Shown here: piece after piece, positions 43,082 through 51,727 of the stretch
How positions within the stretch are numbered: position 1 is the stretch's first letter
Layout of the letters: each line of letters opens with the position of its first letter
Origin: Stutzerimonas zhaodongensis
GTDB lineage: Bacteria > Pseudomonadota > Gammaproteobacteria > Pseudomonadales > Pseudomonadaceae
Reading direction: 5' to 3'
DNA length: 64,000 nucleotides
Assembly: GCF_003696365.1 (NCBI RefSeq)
Contig: NZ_RFFM01000002.1
Location: 558,001 to 622,000, forward strand
The notes under the pieces: generated by a model
What the model saw: the letters and a program-made list of their open reading frames with translations, nothing else
Told to the model about the DNA's origin: nothing
The model's database searches: none
Position numbers and translations under genes: made by a program

Positions 43082-44580
43082 GCGTCACCTCCCCTGATGA
43101 TCTCCATATAAGGCGTCAGATCAAATAGCTGCGCGGCTGCGGCCTGAACATAAGCTTGAATCGGCGCGGCAGCCAGGACCAGGACCACACTGCCGAACAG
43201 TAAACCAAAGGCTGCAGCCACCCGCACGCCGTCAGCTGGCCGCCCAACGCTGACGGCATCACTGGGCCGCCAGAACACCATACTGCCGGCCCGGCTCAGG
43301 GCAATAATCATCCCAAGCCCACCCACCAGAACGACCGGCCAAAGAATCGAGGCGTCGACTCCCGGCGGGACGGCTCTTAACAGCATCACCTTGCCTAGAA
43401 AGCCGGAAAACGGTGGAAGGCCTGCTATGGAAATTGCTCCGGCGAAGAACAGCGCTCCAAGCATCAGGGGTTGTCTCAGGGCCGGTGCGGAAATCAACTC
43501 CGAAGCGGCATCACCGCGCTGGCGGGCAATTAGGTCAGCCAATAGGAACAGTCCGCCTGAAACCAGCGTGCTATGCACCAGATAGTAAAGCGCAGCGCTG
43601 AGCCCCGCCTCCGTGCCCAGTGCTATACCGGCTAGCAAGGTCCCGACTGAAACCACCACCAGATACGACAGCAGAATCTGCAGGTTACGCGCAGCCAGTG
43701 CACCCAGCACCCCGCCAGCGAGGGTAAGCATCGACAACGGCCACAACCAGTCGAGCACCATGTTGTTCAATACCCCTGCCTCGCTACCGAAGACCAGGGT
43801 GAACACCCGAACGATGGCGTAGAGACCGAGCTTGGTCATGATCGCGAACAGCGCTGCAACCGGCGCGGTAGCCGAGGCATAGGCACGGGGCAACCAGAAA
43901 TACAGAGGAAGAATCGCAGCTTTCAGCGCAAATACCACCAGCAACAGATAACCGGCAGCAGCAAGGAGCGGTGCATCGGCTGGGTCGGCGGCACTGACAC
44001 GGCCGGCCAGATCAGCCATATTCAGCGTACCGGTCAGGCCGTAGAGCATGCTCACGCCTATGAGAAACAACGACGAACCCAGAAGATTGAGCACAACGTA
44101 GTGAATGCCCGCCTGGACTCGCTTTGCACCATGACCATGAAGCAGAAGCGCGTAGGAAGAGATCAGCAGAATCTCGAAAAAGACGAACAGGTTGAAAAGA
44201 TCTCCCGTCAGGAAGGCGCCATTCAAACCCACCAATTGGAACTGAAAAAGGGCGTGGAAATTCTGGCCGCGCTCGTCGTCGCCTCGCACAGCGTACAGCA
44301 CCGAAAACGCAGCAAGCACGGCGGTCACCAACAGCATCAGTGCGCTCAAACGGTCAAGCAGGAGCATGATGCCGAACGGCGGCTGCCAGCCACCCAGACG
44401 GTATACCGATAGCGTGCCGGAGTCGGCTTGCCAAAGCAGCCACAGGGCCAGCGGCACCAACAGCCAGGTCGCTGTCACCGAGACCAGACGCTTGACCGCT
44501 GCCGCCTGACGATGGCCCAGCAAAAGCAGACAGCCAACCAACAACGGCAGCAGGATCGGCATGATCAACGCATGATTCAT
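43078..44580 (-). CDS. mnhD: Cation/proton antiporter subunit D
   Basis: Proton-translocating membrane subunit related to NuoM/NuoN of complex I. The 500-residue protein has about 14 helices, the conserved Glu in FNLFVFFEILLISSYALL, and a Lys in FALKAAILPLYFWLPRAYASA near the conserved His/Lys region of the family. The proton channel is inferred from the family. It overlaps both mnhC and mnhE by four bases. Confidence 0.95.
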   Translation of the reverse strand: MNHALIMPILLPLLVGCLLLLGHRQAAAVKRLVSVTATWLLVPLALWLLWQADSGTLSVYRLGGWQPPFGIMLLLDRLSALMLLVTAVLAAFSVLYAVRGDDERGQNFHALFQFQLVGLNGAFLTGDLFNLFVFFEILLISSYALLLHGHGAKRVQAGIHYVVLNLLGSSLFLIGVSMLYGLTGTLNMADLAGRVSAADPADAPLLAAAGYLLLVVFALKAAILPLYFWLPRAYASATAPVAALFAIMTKLGLYAIVRVFTLVFGSEAGVLNNMVLDWLWPLSMLTLAGGVLGALAARNLQILLSYLVVVSVGTLLAGIALGTEAGLSAALYYLVHSTLVSGGLFLLADLIARQRGDAASELISAPALRQPLMLGALFFAGAISIAGLPPFSGFLGKVMLLRAVPPGVDASILWPVVLVGGLGMIIALSRAGSMVFWRPSDAVSVGRPADGVRVAAAFGLLFGSVVLVLAAAPIQAYVQAAAAQLFDLTPYMEIIRGGDA

Positions 44581-44906
44581 TCGCGCGGCTCCCGACCGTC
44601 AACATGATCGGTACGCAGCTCGCCCAACCCGCGGAGCGCCAGCACCACGACGAAGGCGGTCATGGCGAACCCGATCACGATGGCTGTCAGAACCAGCGCC
44701 TGGGGTAGCGGATCTCCGTATTCTGAACTTGCCCCGATGATCGCCGGCACGCCAGTAGAGAGGCGCCCCATTGCGAAGATGAACAGGTTCACCGCGTAGG
44801 AAATCAGCGTCAGGCCCATCACCACCGGAAATATTCTGGCACGCAGCACCAGATACACACCGCTGGCCATCATCACGCCAAGCGTGACCGCAAAAACAAC
44901 TTCCAT
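44577..44906 (-). CDS. mnhC: Cation/proton antiporter subunit C
   Basis: NuoK-like membrane subunit. The 109-residue protein has three helices, with GLTLISYAVNLFIF and QALVLTAIVIGFAMTAFVV containing the family residues. AAGGAGGTG lies six bases before the ATG at 44906, whose first base is the last base of the mnhA stop (TGATG). A six-residue longer reading is less likely because of this strong ribosome-binding site. Confidence 0.95.
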   Translation of the reverse strand: MEVVFAVTLGVMMASGVYLVLRARIFPVVMGLTLISYAVNLFIFAMGRLSTGVPAIIGASSEYGDPLPQALVLTAIVIGFAMTAFVVVLALRGLGELRTDHVDGREPRE

Positions 44907-47698
44907 CAGAGCACCTCCTTGCATGACTCGTCCTGACTGACATGGCCTAGATTGGAAAGAATCAGCAGCGTTGCCCCTACGACGGCGAGATACACGCCGA
45001 GGTCGAACAACATTGCTGTAGCCAGTTCGAACTCACCGATCAGTGGAAGATGGAAATGCCCGAAAGCCGACGTCAGGAATGGTCGACCAAATAGCCAGCT
45101 TCCGATTCCGGTCAGACCAGCTATGAGCACGCCCAACCCTGCTATGCCGTGATAGCTATAAGGTTGACGCTCCTGCGACCAGACCACGCCGTGGGAAATA
45201 TATTGAAGTATCAAAGCTATCGCAGTTATCAGTCCGGCAATGAAGCCACCGCCCGGCAGGTTGTGACCGCGCAGAAAGATGAATACAGATATCAGCAACG
45301 CCATCGGCAACAGCACTCGCGATAGCGTATCCAGCGCCATAGGATGACGATCGGCGGACCACAGCCGGCCTCCATAGTCGCGTATCGGATGCGGCAAGCG
45401 TAGGCCGTGAAGGAGACCATAAATGCCAACGGCGGCAACCGCCAATACGGCAATTTCACCCAAGGTATCGAATCCGCGGAAGTCCACCAGAATCACGTTG
45501 ACCACATTGGTCCCGCCCCCGCCGGATACACTGTTCTCAAGGAAGAACGAAGCGATACTGTCGTAAGGACGGGTGAGGACCGCGTAGGCCAGCAGCGCTA
45601 CCATAGTGCCGAATGTAGAAGCAATGATGAGGTCGCGAAAACTGCGCAGGCTGCTCGACTCCACCGGAGTTCGGTCAGGCATGAAGAACAGCGCCAGTAT
45701 CAGGAGGATGATCGTTACGACTTCCACGGATATCTGCGTGAGCGCAAGATCGGGTGCAGAGAACCGAGCAAAGACCAGTGCAACGAACAGCCCAACTACG
45801 CTGAGCACCATCAAGGCCATCAAACGCTGCCGGTGAAATATCACCGTCATGGCGGATGAGAGGGCAAGGATCACCAGCCCGACCACCGTGATTCCATCCA
45901 AGGGCGTCAGCGGCGCCGAGCCGCGCAGCGATTGAAGTGGAGTCAGCGCATACACCACGACCAGTAACGAGCTCACCAGCATCAGGGCGAGGTAGCGCTG
46001 CAGCGAGCCGTTTTCCATGCGCACCGTTATCCAGCGTGCGGTGGCAGCGATATTGCCGATGACAAGCGAAAAGACATGTAGCGAGTCGACGCGCGGCAGC
46101 CCTTCGTACCAGCGGAACGCCCATTTGCGCAGCGAATAGATCAGCAATCCACCCCCTAGCGCGACGAAGCTCATCGCTAGCGGAAGATTGAAGCCGTGCC
46201 ATATGGCGAGACTGTATTCAGGCACGTCGCCACCAAGGCTACCCGCTACGGCTGCGGCCAACAGCGGCGCCACGGTATAAGCGGGCACCGTGCCTACCAA
46301 CAGGCAGAGCAGCACGAGAATCTCTACTGGGATCTTCATATAGCGCGCCGGCTCATGCGGCGGATATTTCGGCAGATCGACAGGTTCGCCGTTAAAGAAA
46401 ACGTCGTGCACGAAGCGTAACGAATACGCAACAGAGAATGCGCTTGCCAGGGTAGCCAAGGCTGGAATGGTCCAATAAAAGCTGCCCAGCAGGTGCTGAT
46501 CAAGGGTCTCGGCAAAGAACATTTCCTTGCTGAGGAAGCCGTTGAGCAACGGCACTCCAGCCATCGCCAGCGATGCCACCATTGCGAGTGCTGCGGTATG
46601 CGGCATGTATTTGAGCATGCCATTCACGCGTCGCATGTCACGCGTGCCGGTTTCGTGATCGATGATTCCGGCAGCCATGAACAGCGACGCCTTGAACGTC
46701 GCGTGGTTGATTATATGGAAGATGGCCGCAACCGGTCCGAGACGCGAGTCGAGGCCGAACAGTAGCGTGATCAGACCCAGATGACTGATGGTGGAATAGG
46801 CTAGCAGTCCCTTCAGATCGTGTTGAAAGAGCGCCATCACTGCGCCGATCAGCAAGGTGGCCAGGCCGGTCAGGCTGACCATATAGAACCACCACTCCGA
46901 ATCCGAGAGCGCCGGGTATAAGCGCGCCAGCAGAAATACCCCAGCCTTGACCATGGTGGCCGAGTGCAAAAACGCCGATACCGGGGTTGGGGCAGCCATC
47001 GCCTGCGGTAACCAGAAGTGGAACGGGAACTGCGCCGACTTGGTAAACACACCCAGCAGGATGAGGATAAGCGTGACTGGATACAGCGAGCTGCCGCGGA
47101 TCAGATCACCGGACGCGAGGACTGTAGTCAGCTCGTAACTACCAACGATATGACCAATCAGCAGAATCCCGGCTAGCAATGCCAGTCCCCCACCGCCTGT
47201 GACCGTAAGCGCCATTCGCGCGCCTTGACGGGCATCGGAGCGGTGGTTCCAGAAGCCGATCAGCAGAAATGACGAAAGGCTGGTCAGCTCCCAGAACAGC
47301 AGCATCAACAGCAGATTTTCGGATAACACCACGCCAAGCATGGCGCCCATGAAGAGGAGAAAGAAGCTGAAAAAGCGCCCCATCGGCTCGCTTTTGGAGA
47401 GGTAATAGCGTGCATAGAGTATGACCAGCAGGCCAATTCCCAGGATCAATAGCGCGAAGAGGAATCCGAGGCCATCAAGCCTGAGGCTGAGATTGAGCCC
47501 CAGTTCTGGTAACCAGGGCATGGTCACCAATTCCACCTCGCCAGCGAATACAGCGGTGCGCTTGGACATCAAGAGGATCAGAGCCATTAATGGCGCCAGC
47601 CCAGCACCAAATGCACAAGCAGACCTGCCGAAACGTTCAAAAAATAGGGGGAGGCAGATTCCTAGAAATGGCAGAGCGATTATCAGCGCAAGCGCCAT
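44906..47698 (-). CDS. mnhA: Cation/proton antiporter fused subunit A/B
   Basis: Largest subunit of the antiporter. The 930-residue protein has an N-terminal NuoL-like part (about residues 1-600; [27 protein letters not shown] in part, [38 protein letters not shown] in part), then an A-specific tail. The last 150 residues (from about [10 protein letters not shown]) are an MrpB domain with the motif [15 protein letters not shown]. Subunits A and B are therefore one protein, as in the Pha/Sha group 2 systems. The start is an ATG at 47698, with AAGGGG nine bases upstream. The operon supports Na+, K+ or Li+ exchange for H+ and alkaline or salt tolerance. Confidence 0.96.
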   Translation of the reverse strand: MALALIIALPFLGICLPLFFERFGRSACAFGAGLAPLMALILLMSKRTAVFAGEVELVTMPWLPELGLNLSLRLDGLGFLFALLILGIGLLVILYARYYLSKSEPMGRFFSFFLLFMGAMLGVVLSENLLLMLLFWELTSLSSFLLIGFWNHRSDARQGARMALTVTGGGGLALLAGILLIGHIVGSYELTTVLASGDLIRGSSLYPVTLILILLGVFTKSAQFPFHFWLPQAMAAPTPVSAFLHSATMVKAGVFLLARLYPALSDSEWWFYMVSLTGLATLLIGAVMALFQHDLKGLLAYSTISHLGLITLLFGLDSRLGPVAAIFHIINHATFKASLFMAAGIIDHETGTRDMRRVNGMLKYMPHTAALAMVASLAMAGVPLLNGFLSKEMFFAETLDQHLLGSFYWTIPALATLASAFSVAYSLRFVHDVFFNGEPVDLPKYPPHEPARYMKIPVEILVLLCLLVGTVPAYTVAPLLAAAVAGSLGGDVPEYSLAIWHGFNLPLAMSFVALGGGLLIYSLRKWAFRWYEGLPRVDSLHVFSLVIGNIAATARWITVRMENGSLQRYLALMLVSSLLVVVYALTPLQSLRGSAPLTPLDGITVVGLVILALSSAMTVIFHRQRLMALMVLSVVGLFVALVFARFSAPDLALTQISVEVVTIILLILALFFMPDRTPVESSSLRSFRDLIIASTFGTMVALLAYAVLTRPYDSIASFFLENSVSGGGGTNVVNVILVDFRGFDTLGEIAVLAVAAVGIYGLLHGLRLPHPIRDYGGRLWSADRHPMALDTLSRVLLPMALLISVFIFLRGHNLPGGGFIAGLITAIALILQYISHGVVWSQERQPYSYHGIAGLGVLIAGLTGIGSWLFGRPFLTSAFGHFHLPLIGEFELATAMLFDLGVYLAVVGATLLILSNLGHVSQDESCKEVL

Positions 47699-47830
47699 GA
47701 GCAAAAACCCCTTAAGCCGCGTAGTGCGCGGCAGTTATATCCTTGGTCAACCAGATTCAGCCCAATGAGGCGTCGCGGTGTGCGCCGATTATCCATACCG
47801 ATCACGGCGGCGTCTTGAATTCATGTATTT

Positions 47831-47885
47831 CGAAAAACAAAAGGCGCTGCCCAACCACCGCATCAGGCAGTAATCAGACAGCGCC
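47831..47885 (-). terminator. Terminator-like hairpin after the glycine-zipper gene
   Basis: GGCGCTG (47843-47849) pairs with CAGCGCC (47879-47885), and on the minus strand it is followed by TTTTGTTTTT. The 29-base loop contains a smaller stem, CTGCC/GGCAG. It lies 100 bp after the stop codon of the glycine-zipper lipoprotein gene. No other gene is seen in the 47699-47987 gap. Confidence 0.6.
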
Positions 47886-47987
47886 CAAGAGCAATTAAAA
47901 GCGAGCGTTCAATGTCGACCCGAGCCTATTCCGGCAATCAAGCGGCACGGAGAGCAGACTTGACCTCGTTATCAAGAGGCTGGACAG

Positions 47988-48449
47988 TCAAGGTGCGATC
48001 CGACTGGTTCCATTGACTGTCATGATGCGTACACGCTGACCGACGCGGAACACTTGGTTAGGCTCAACCTCCTGAACATAGGCGCGCATGTTGCCATCGT
48101 CTTCCCGCACGGTGATCTCCACGCCCTGAGCACGGGTGATACCCTCCTCCGCCGCCGCGCCGAGCATACCGCCCGCGACTGCGCCAATCACCGCAGCCAC
48201 AGCGCTGCCGCGCCCGCCGCCCACGCCACTACCGGCTATACCGCCAACTACCGCACCCGCACCTCCGCCGATTGGCGTCTTGGTACCCTCAAGCTTCACG
48301 GGACGTAAAGATTCGATAGTGCCGTAACGGACGGTTTGGACCGTCCGCGCCTCGTCACGGGAATAGGAATCCCCAGTTAGATTTGATGTACAGCCACCAA
48401 CGGCCAAAGCCACCGCTGTAAAGGAAGCAACGAAAATGGAGTTGCGCAT
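47988..48449 (-). CDS. Glycine-zipper outer-membrane lipoprotein (SlyB/PcpY-like)
   Basis: A 153-residue lipoprotein with signal peptide and lipobox AVGGC (lipidated Cys near residue 20). A glycine-zipper double membrane segment follows, PIGGGAGAVVGGIAGSGVGGG and AAVIGAVAGGMLGAAAEEG (about 60-105), then a conserved C-terminal beta region with VFRVGQRVRIM. SlyB-family proteins stabilise the outer membrane around barrel proteins under stress; the assignment is by domain layout. AGGAGAG lies six bases upstream of the start at 48449. It stands next to the mnh operon, but 290 bp away. Confidence 0.87.
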   Translation of the reverse strand: MRNSIFVASFTAVALAVGGCTSNLTGDSYSRDEARTVQTVRYGTIESLRPVKLEGTKTPIGGGAGAVVGGIAGSGVGGGRGSAVAAVIGAVAGGMLGAAAEEGITRAQGVEITVREDDGNMRAYVQEVEPNQVFRVGQRVRIMTVNGTSRIAP

Positions 48450-48632
48450 GATGTTCTCTCCTGGGAAATAAATGTTCATCCCCGACCGCATTGAGTAGGC
48501 TCCCGTGGCGAAAGGTCACTTGGCAACGGCTATGTCCCGACTCAGCATTCGTGCAGTTAGGACCCCACTTTACCCGAGGCGATCCCGAGGCGCATGCCTG
48601 CGGTCGGGCTTAGCTGTTTCACGAGACTACTC

Positions 48633-48908
48633 ATGGACTATTTCATCGTCGGAGTTCTGACCCTGGCCGGCCTGGTTTTCCATGCCTGGCTCTTCATTCG
48701 TTTCAGGCAATGGGCAGACCGCGACCTGGCTCTATCTTTGGCAGGGAAGGATCACAAGAAGCGGGAATGGGCGTTGCAACAGCTCGCTGCGGCGAAATGC
48801 GCCCGCGTAAAAAGGCGCGATCTGCAAGCATGGCTGGAAAAGAAGCTGGAGGGTTACAACGGGAATGACACAGGAGAGCAGCGCGTGGCACGTCGCTCTC
48901 CTGACTGA
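48633..48908 (+). CDS. Small membrane-anchored conserved hypothetical protein
   Basis: A 91-residue protein with one N-terminal membrane helix (FIVGVLTLAGLVFHAWLFI, about 3-21) and a basic, helical cytosolic part (HKKREWALQQLAAAKCARVKRRDLQAWL). I do not recognise a family with a known function. The start is taken at 48633, in front of the helix; the ribosome-binding site is weak (GAG). It stops nine bases before the end of pdxH, which converges on it. Coding is supported by the amphipathic pattern rather than by homology. Confidence 0.6.
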   Translation: MDYFIVGVLTLAGLVFHAWLFIRFRQWADRDLALSLAGKDHKKREWALQQLAAAKCARVKRRDLQAWLEKKLEGYNGNDTGEQRVARRSPD

Positions 48909-48917
48909 CTCAGCGAA

Positions 48918-49565
48918 TCAGGGTGCCAGGCGCTCACGCTGCCAAGTGCTGGCGACGCGGCGATAATTCAAGCGGTCATGCAAGCGACTAGGGCGCCCCT
49001 GCCAGAACTCAATACGCTCGGGCAACAGCCGGTACCCGCCCCAATGAGGTGGACAGTGAGGCTGTTGATCCAGAAAGCGCTGCTCTGTTTCAGCAAGCAA
49101 TCGCTCCAGCTCGGCACGATCTCGAATCACTCGGCTTTGCGGTGACGCCCAGGCACCAAGTCGGCTACCCAGCGGACGCACCTGATAATAAGCGTCTGAC
49201 TCGGCAGCGCTGACTTTTTCGACACGGCCCTCGATACGAACCTGACGTTCCAGACTTGGCCAGAAGAATGTCATTGCTCCGAACGGGCACGCCTCAAGCT
49301 GCTCGGCCTTGGCACTGTCATAGTTGCTGAAAAAAGTGAAACCGCGATCATCCAGCGCCTTGAGCAGCAGTACACGGCAATGTGGTCGCCCTTCAGCGTC
49401 TACCGTGGCGAGTGTCATGGCGTTCGGCTCTACCGGCAGCTGCTCGGTTTGAACCGCATCTTCAAACCACTGACGAAAAAGCGCAAAGGGCTGGTCCGGC
49501 GCGTTAGCTTCACTGAGACCTTCGCGCGTGTAGTCGCGACGCATATCTGCCAGGGTTTGGGTCAT
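48918..49565 (-). CDS. pdxH: Pyridoxine/pyridoxamine 5'-phosphate oxidase
   Basis: FMN enzyme that makes pyridoxal 5'-phosphate, the last step of vitamin B6 synthesis and its salvage. The 215-residue protein has [21 protein letters not shown] (in part), [37 protein letters not shown], and the C-terminal signature [17 protein letters not shown]. The length is typical. The pdxH and OmpA-like genes here match an arrangement I recall from P. aeruginosa (PA1048-PA1049). Confidence 0.97.
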   Translation of the reverse strand: MTQTLADMRRDYTREGLSEANAPDQPFALFRQWFEDAVQTEQLPVEPNAMTLATVDAEGRPHCRVLLLKALDDRGFTFFSNYDSAKAEQLEACPFGAMTFFWPSLERQVRIEGRVEKVSAAESDAYYQVRPLGSRLGAWASPQSRVIRDRAELERLLAETEQRFLDQQPHCPPHWGGYRLLPERIEFWQGRPSRLHDRLNYRRVASTWQRERLAP

Positions 49566-49635
49566 GACGGCGATTCCTGAAAACAGTCGAAGCCAAAGCT
49601 TACCGGTTTGCTAACGGGCTCCACTTGATTCAACG

Positions 49636-49664
49636 CAAAACAAGCCCGGCCGTTGCGGCCGGGC
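49636..49664 (-). terminator. Intrinsic terminator after the OmpA-like lipoprotein
   Basis: Nine perfect base pairs, GCCCGGCCG (49644-49652) and CGGCCGGGC (49656-49664), with a three-base loop. On the minus strand TTGTTTTG follows. It lies ten bases after the gene's stop. Confidence 0.8.
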
Positions 49665-49673
49665 GGTACGAAT

Positions 49674-50306
49674 TTACTTGGCCTTGCTTACCTCTGCTGC
49701 GGCCACCTGGGTCGGCGCGGCAGCCGGGCCTTCGCTGTATTGTCCGATAAGGGCCAGCAAGGTAGGTTGCGGCGTCAGGATCATTTCGACCCGACGATTC
49801 AAGGCACGCCCTTCCGCAAGCTCATTGGATGCCCGTGGCATATCCGAGCCCAGGCCACGAATACGCAAGCGATCATGCTTCAAGCCGCTTAGCCGGAAAA
49901 TTGCAGCAACAGCACCCGCACGTTTGCGACTGACATCGCGGTTGATTTCCACCGAACCGGTGCTATCGGCGTGTCCCAATACGACAACTGCCGTCTTGTC
50001 GTCATTTTCGACCAGCTTAGCCACACGACTGATTGGCCCAAGGGTCACCGGCAGCAACATGCCAGGGCGGTCGGGGTTGAATGACGCGTCGACAGGCGCG
50101 GTCACCACCAATACACCTTCACGCCGCTCAAGCTCGAAACTGCTGTCCTTCAACGCGTCGCGCAGTTGCGGCTCATACTCATCCAACCAGGCATGATTGA
50201 TGACGGGTTCAGGTGCAACCGCCACTTCGGTCGGTTTTTCGCTCTTGGAGCTACAGCCGGCAAGGACCATGCAAACGATGAGTGAGGTGCTTTTCAGCAG
50301 ATTCAT
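49674..50306 (-). CDS. OmpA-family peptidoglycan-associated lipoprotein
   Basis: A 210-residue lipoprotein: signal peptide with lipobox VLAGC (Cys18), linker, then an OmpA C-terminal domain (about 55-185) that binds peptidoglycan. The binding motif is VVVLGHADSTGSVEINRDVSRKRAGAV (in part), followed by RIRGLGSDMPRASN and GRALNRRVEMIL. This tethers the outer membrane to the cell wall. An Ala-rich tail of about 20 residues ends it. It is distinct from the larger OmpA-type gene at 54.5 kb. Terminator at 49636-49664. Confidence 0.9.
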   Translation of the reverse strand: MNLLKSTSLIVCMVLAGCSSKSEKPTEVAVAPEPVINHAWLDEYEPQLRDALKDSSFELERREGVLVVTAPVDASFNPDRPGMLLPVTLGPISRVAKLVENDDKTAVVVLGHADSTGSVEINRDVSRKRAGAVAAIFRLSGLKHDRLRIRGLGSDMPRASNELAEGRALNRRVEMILTPQPTLLALIGQYSEGPAAAPTQVAAAEVSKAK

Positions 50307-50444
50307 GAGCCAGATTCCGAGAAAGTTGGTTTTTCGATTACAAGCCGAGCAAGATCAACGCTCAGCTTAAGCAAGGATTTGTCTTAAATTGTGGACGCAG
50401 GTCATTGTTATGAAAAGCCCACCCATCACGAACAGACGAGCGGT

Positions 50445-51593
50445 TCAACCCAAACACGCTTTCACGCTCCGAGCCAATGCTTGCGCCCTGGGGTCCATCA
50501 ACACGTACGGACCAAGCGTATTGGTGACATACCCGAACGCGATATCCTGCTGCGGATCGGCAAATCCGATGCAACCGCCGGCGCCGGGATGACCAAAGGC
50601 GGCCGGCCCCATGCCGAATGTTGCGTTGACCACTTCCGGTTGATCCAGCCAGCAACCCAGCGCAAAACGGGTGCGGGTAAGCAACGTGCGATCCTCACCC
50701 TGGCAATGTTCGCGAGTCATCTCGGTGAGTAGCTCGTAATCGAGAAGCTCACCGCGAAGCAATCCGTCATAGAAACCAGCAAGGGAACGCGCGTTCCCAT
50801 GCCCATTGGCCGCCGGCTGGGACATACGCCGCCACTCCGGCTTATTGGCGCTATTCATGATCGATGGTGGGTTGGTGAATGCACGCGCGGTTAGCGACTG
50901 GGGATCCTCCACCAATGCCTTGAACACGCGCTGGGCTGCCGCATCGCCGAAGTTATTCTTCTGGCGGGTCAGATAACCGACGCGATCGAACTCGGCATCG
51001 GCCAGTCCGATGTGGAAATCCAGATCAAGTGGGCGGGCCGTGCGCGCAACAATCGCCTCACCGGCTTCACGCCCATCGGCACGACGGATCAATTCGCCAA
51101 GTAGCCAGCCATAAGTAATCGCAGCGTAACCATGACCATCGCCAGGATTCCACCACGGGTGCTCTGCGGCGAGCGCGGCAGTCATCGCATCCCAGTCATA
51201 CAGCGCCTCGGGGGGCAAAGGCTGACGGATTGCAGGCAGACCCGCTTGATGGCTGAGCAACTGCCGCAGCGTAATCCCACCCTTGCCGTTGGCCCCGAAC
51301 TCAGGCCAGAGCCGGGCAACCGGCTCGTCCAGCTGTAGCCTGCCCTCGCCGACCAGTTGCAGGGCAGCCACGGCAGTGAAAGTCTTTGTGCAGGAGAACA
51401 GATTTACCAGCGTGTCACTTTGCCAGGCTTGTTCGCCCGCATTGTCTGCGACCCCAGCCCATAGATCGATGACAGTCTCACCACCCACTTTCACACAGAC
51501 CGCCGCGCCGCGCTGCTGGGTTTGCTCGAACAGATTGGCAAAGGTCTCTTTGACTGCCTCAAAACGAAGATCGAAATAGCCCTGGATCTGCAC
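50445..51593 (-). CDS. Beta-lactamase-fold serine hydrolase (EstB-like)
   Basis: A 382-residue class C beta-lactamase-fold hydrolase without a signal peptide, so it is cytosolic. The nucleophile motif is SCTK (Ser-x-x-Lys, about residues 67-70), the second-site Tyr lies in AITYGWLLGELI, and a final HPGAGG replaces the KTG triad of real beta-lactamases. This pattern fits esterases such as EstB, not antibiotic resistance. The start is a GTG at 51593 with AAGGGG eight bases upstream. Its substrate is unknown. Confidence 0.85.
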   Translation of the reverse strand: MQIQGYFDLRFEAVKETFANLFEQTQQRGAAVCVKVGGETVIDLWAGVADNAGEQAWQSDTLVNLFSCTKTFTAVAALQLVGEGRLQLDEPVARLWPEFGANGKGGITLRQLLSHQAGLPAIRQPLPPEALYDWDAMTAALAAEHPWWNPGDGHGYAAITYGWLLGELIRRADGREAGEAIVARTARPLDLDFHIGLADAEFDRVGYLTRQKNNFGDAAAQRVFKALVEDPQSLTARAFTNPPSIMNSANKPEWRRMSQPAANGHGNARSLAGFYDGLLRGELLDYELLTEMTREHCQGEDRTLLTRTRFALGCWLDQPEVVNATFGMGPAAFGHPGAGGCIGFADPQQDIAFGYVTNTLGPYVLMDPRAQALARSVKACLG

Positions 51594-51727
51594 GCTCGCA
51601 CCCCTTGGTTGAAATCATCCACCGCATTGTTCCAGTCATCCTCGAACATGAAAACACGCTCGACGTCGATTGCCGGAGCATCAATTGCCCGAATAGCCTC
51701 ACATGGCGGGTCGCGCGGCGAATGCGC

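Noticed and set aside
48909..48917. A missing terminator or frameshift between the small hypothetical gene and pdxH
   Set aside because: The two genes simply converge with a gap of nine bases. Both reading frames are intact.
50445..51593. A beta-lactamase resistance gene
   Set aside because: There is no signal peptide, and HPGAGG replaces KTG. These point to an esterase-type hydrolase.
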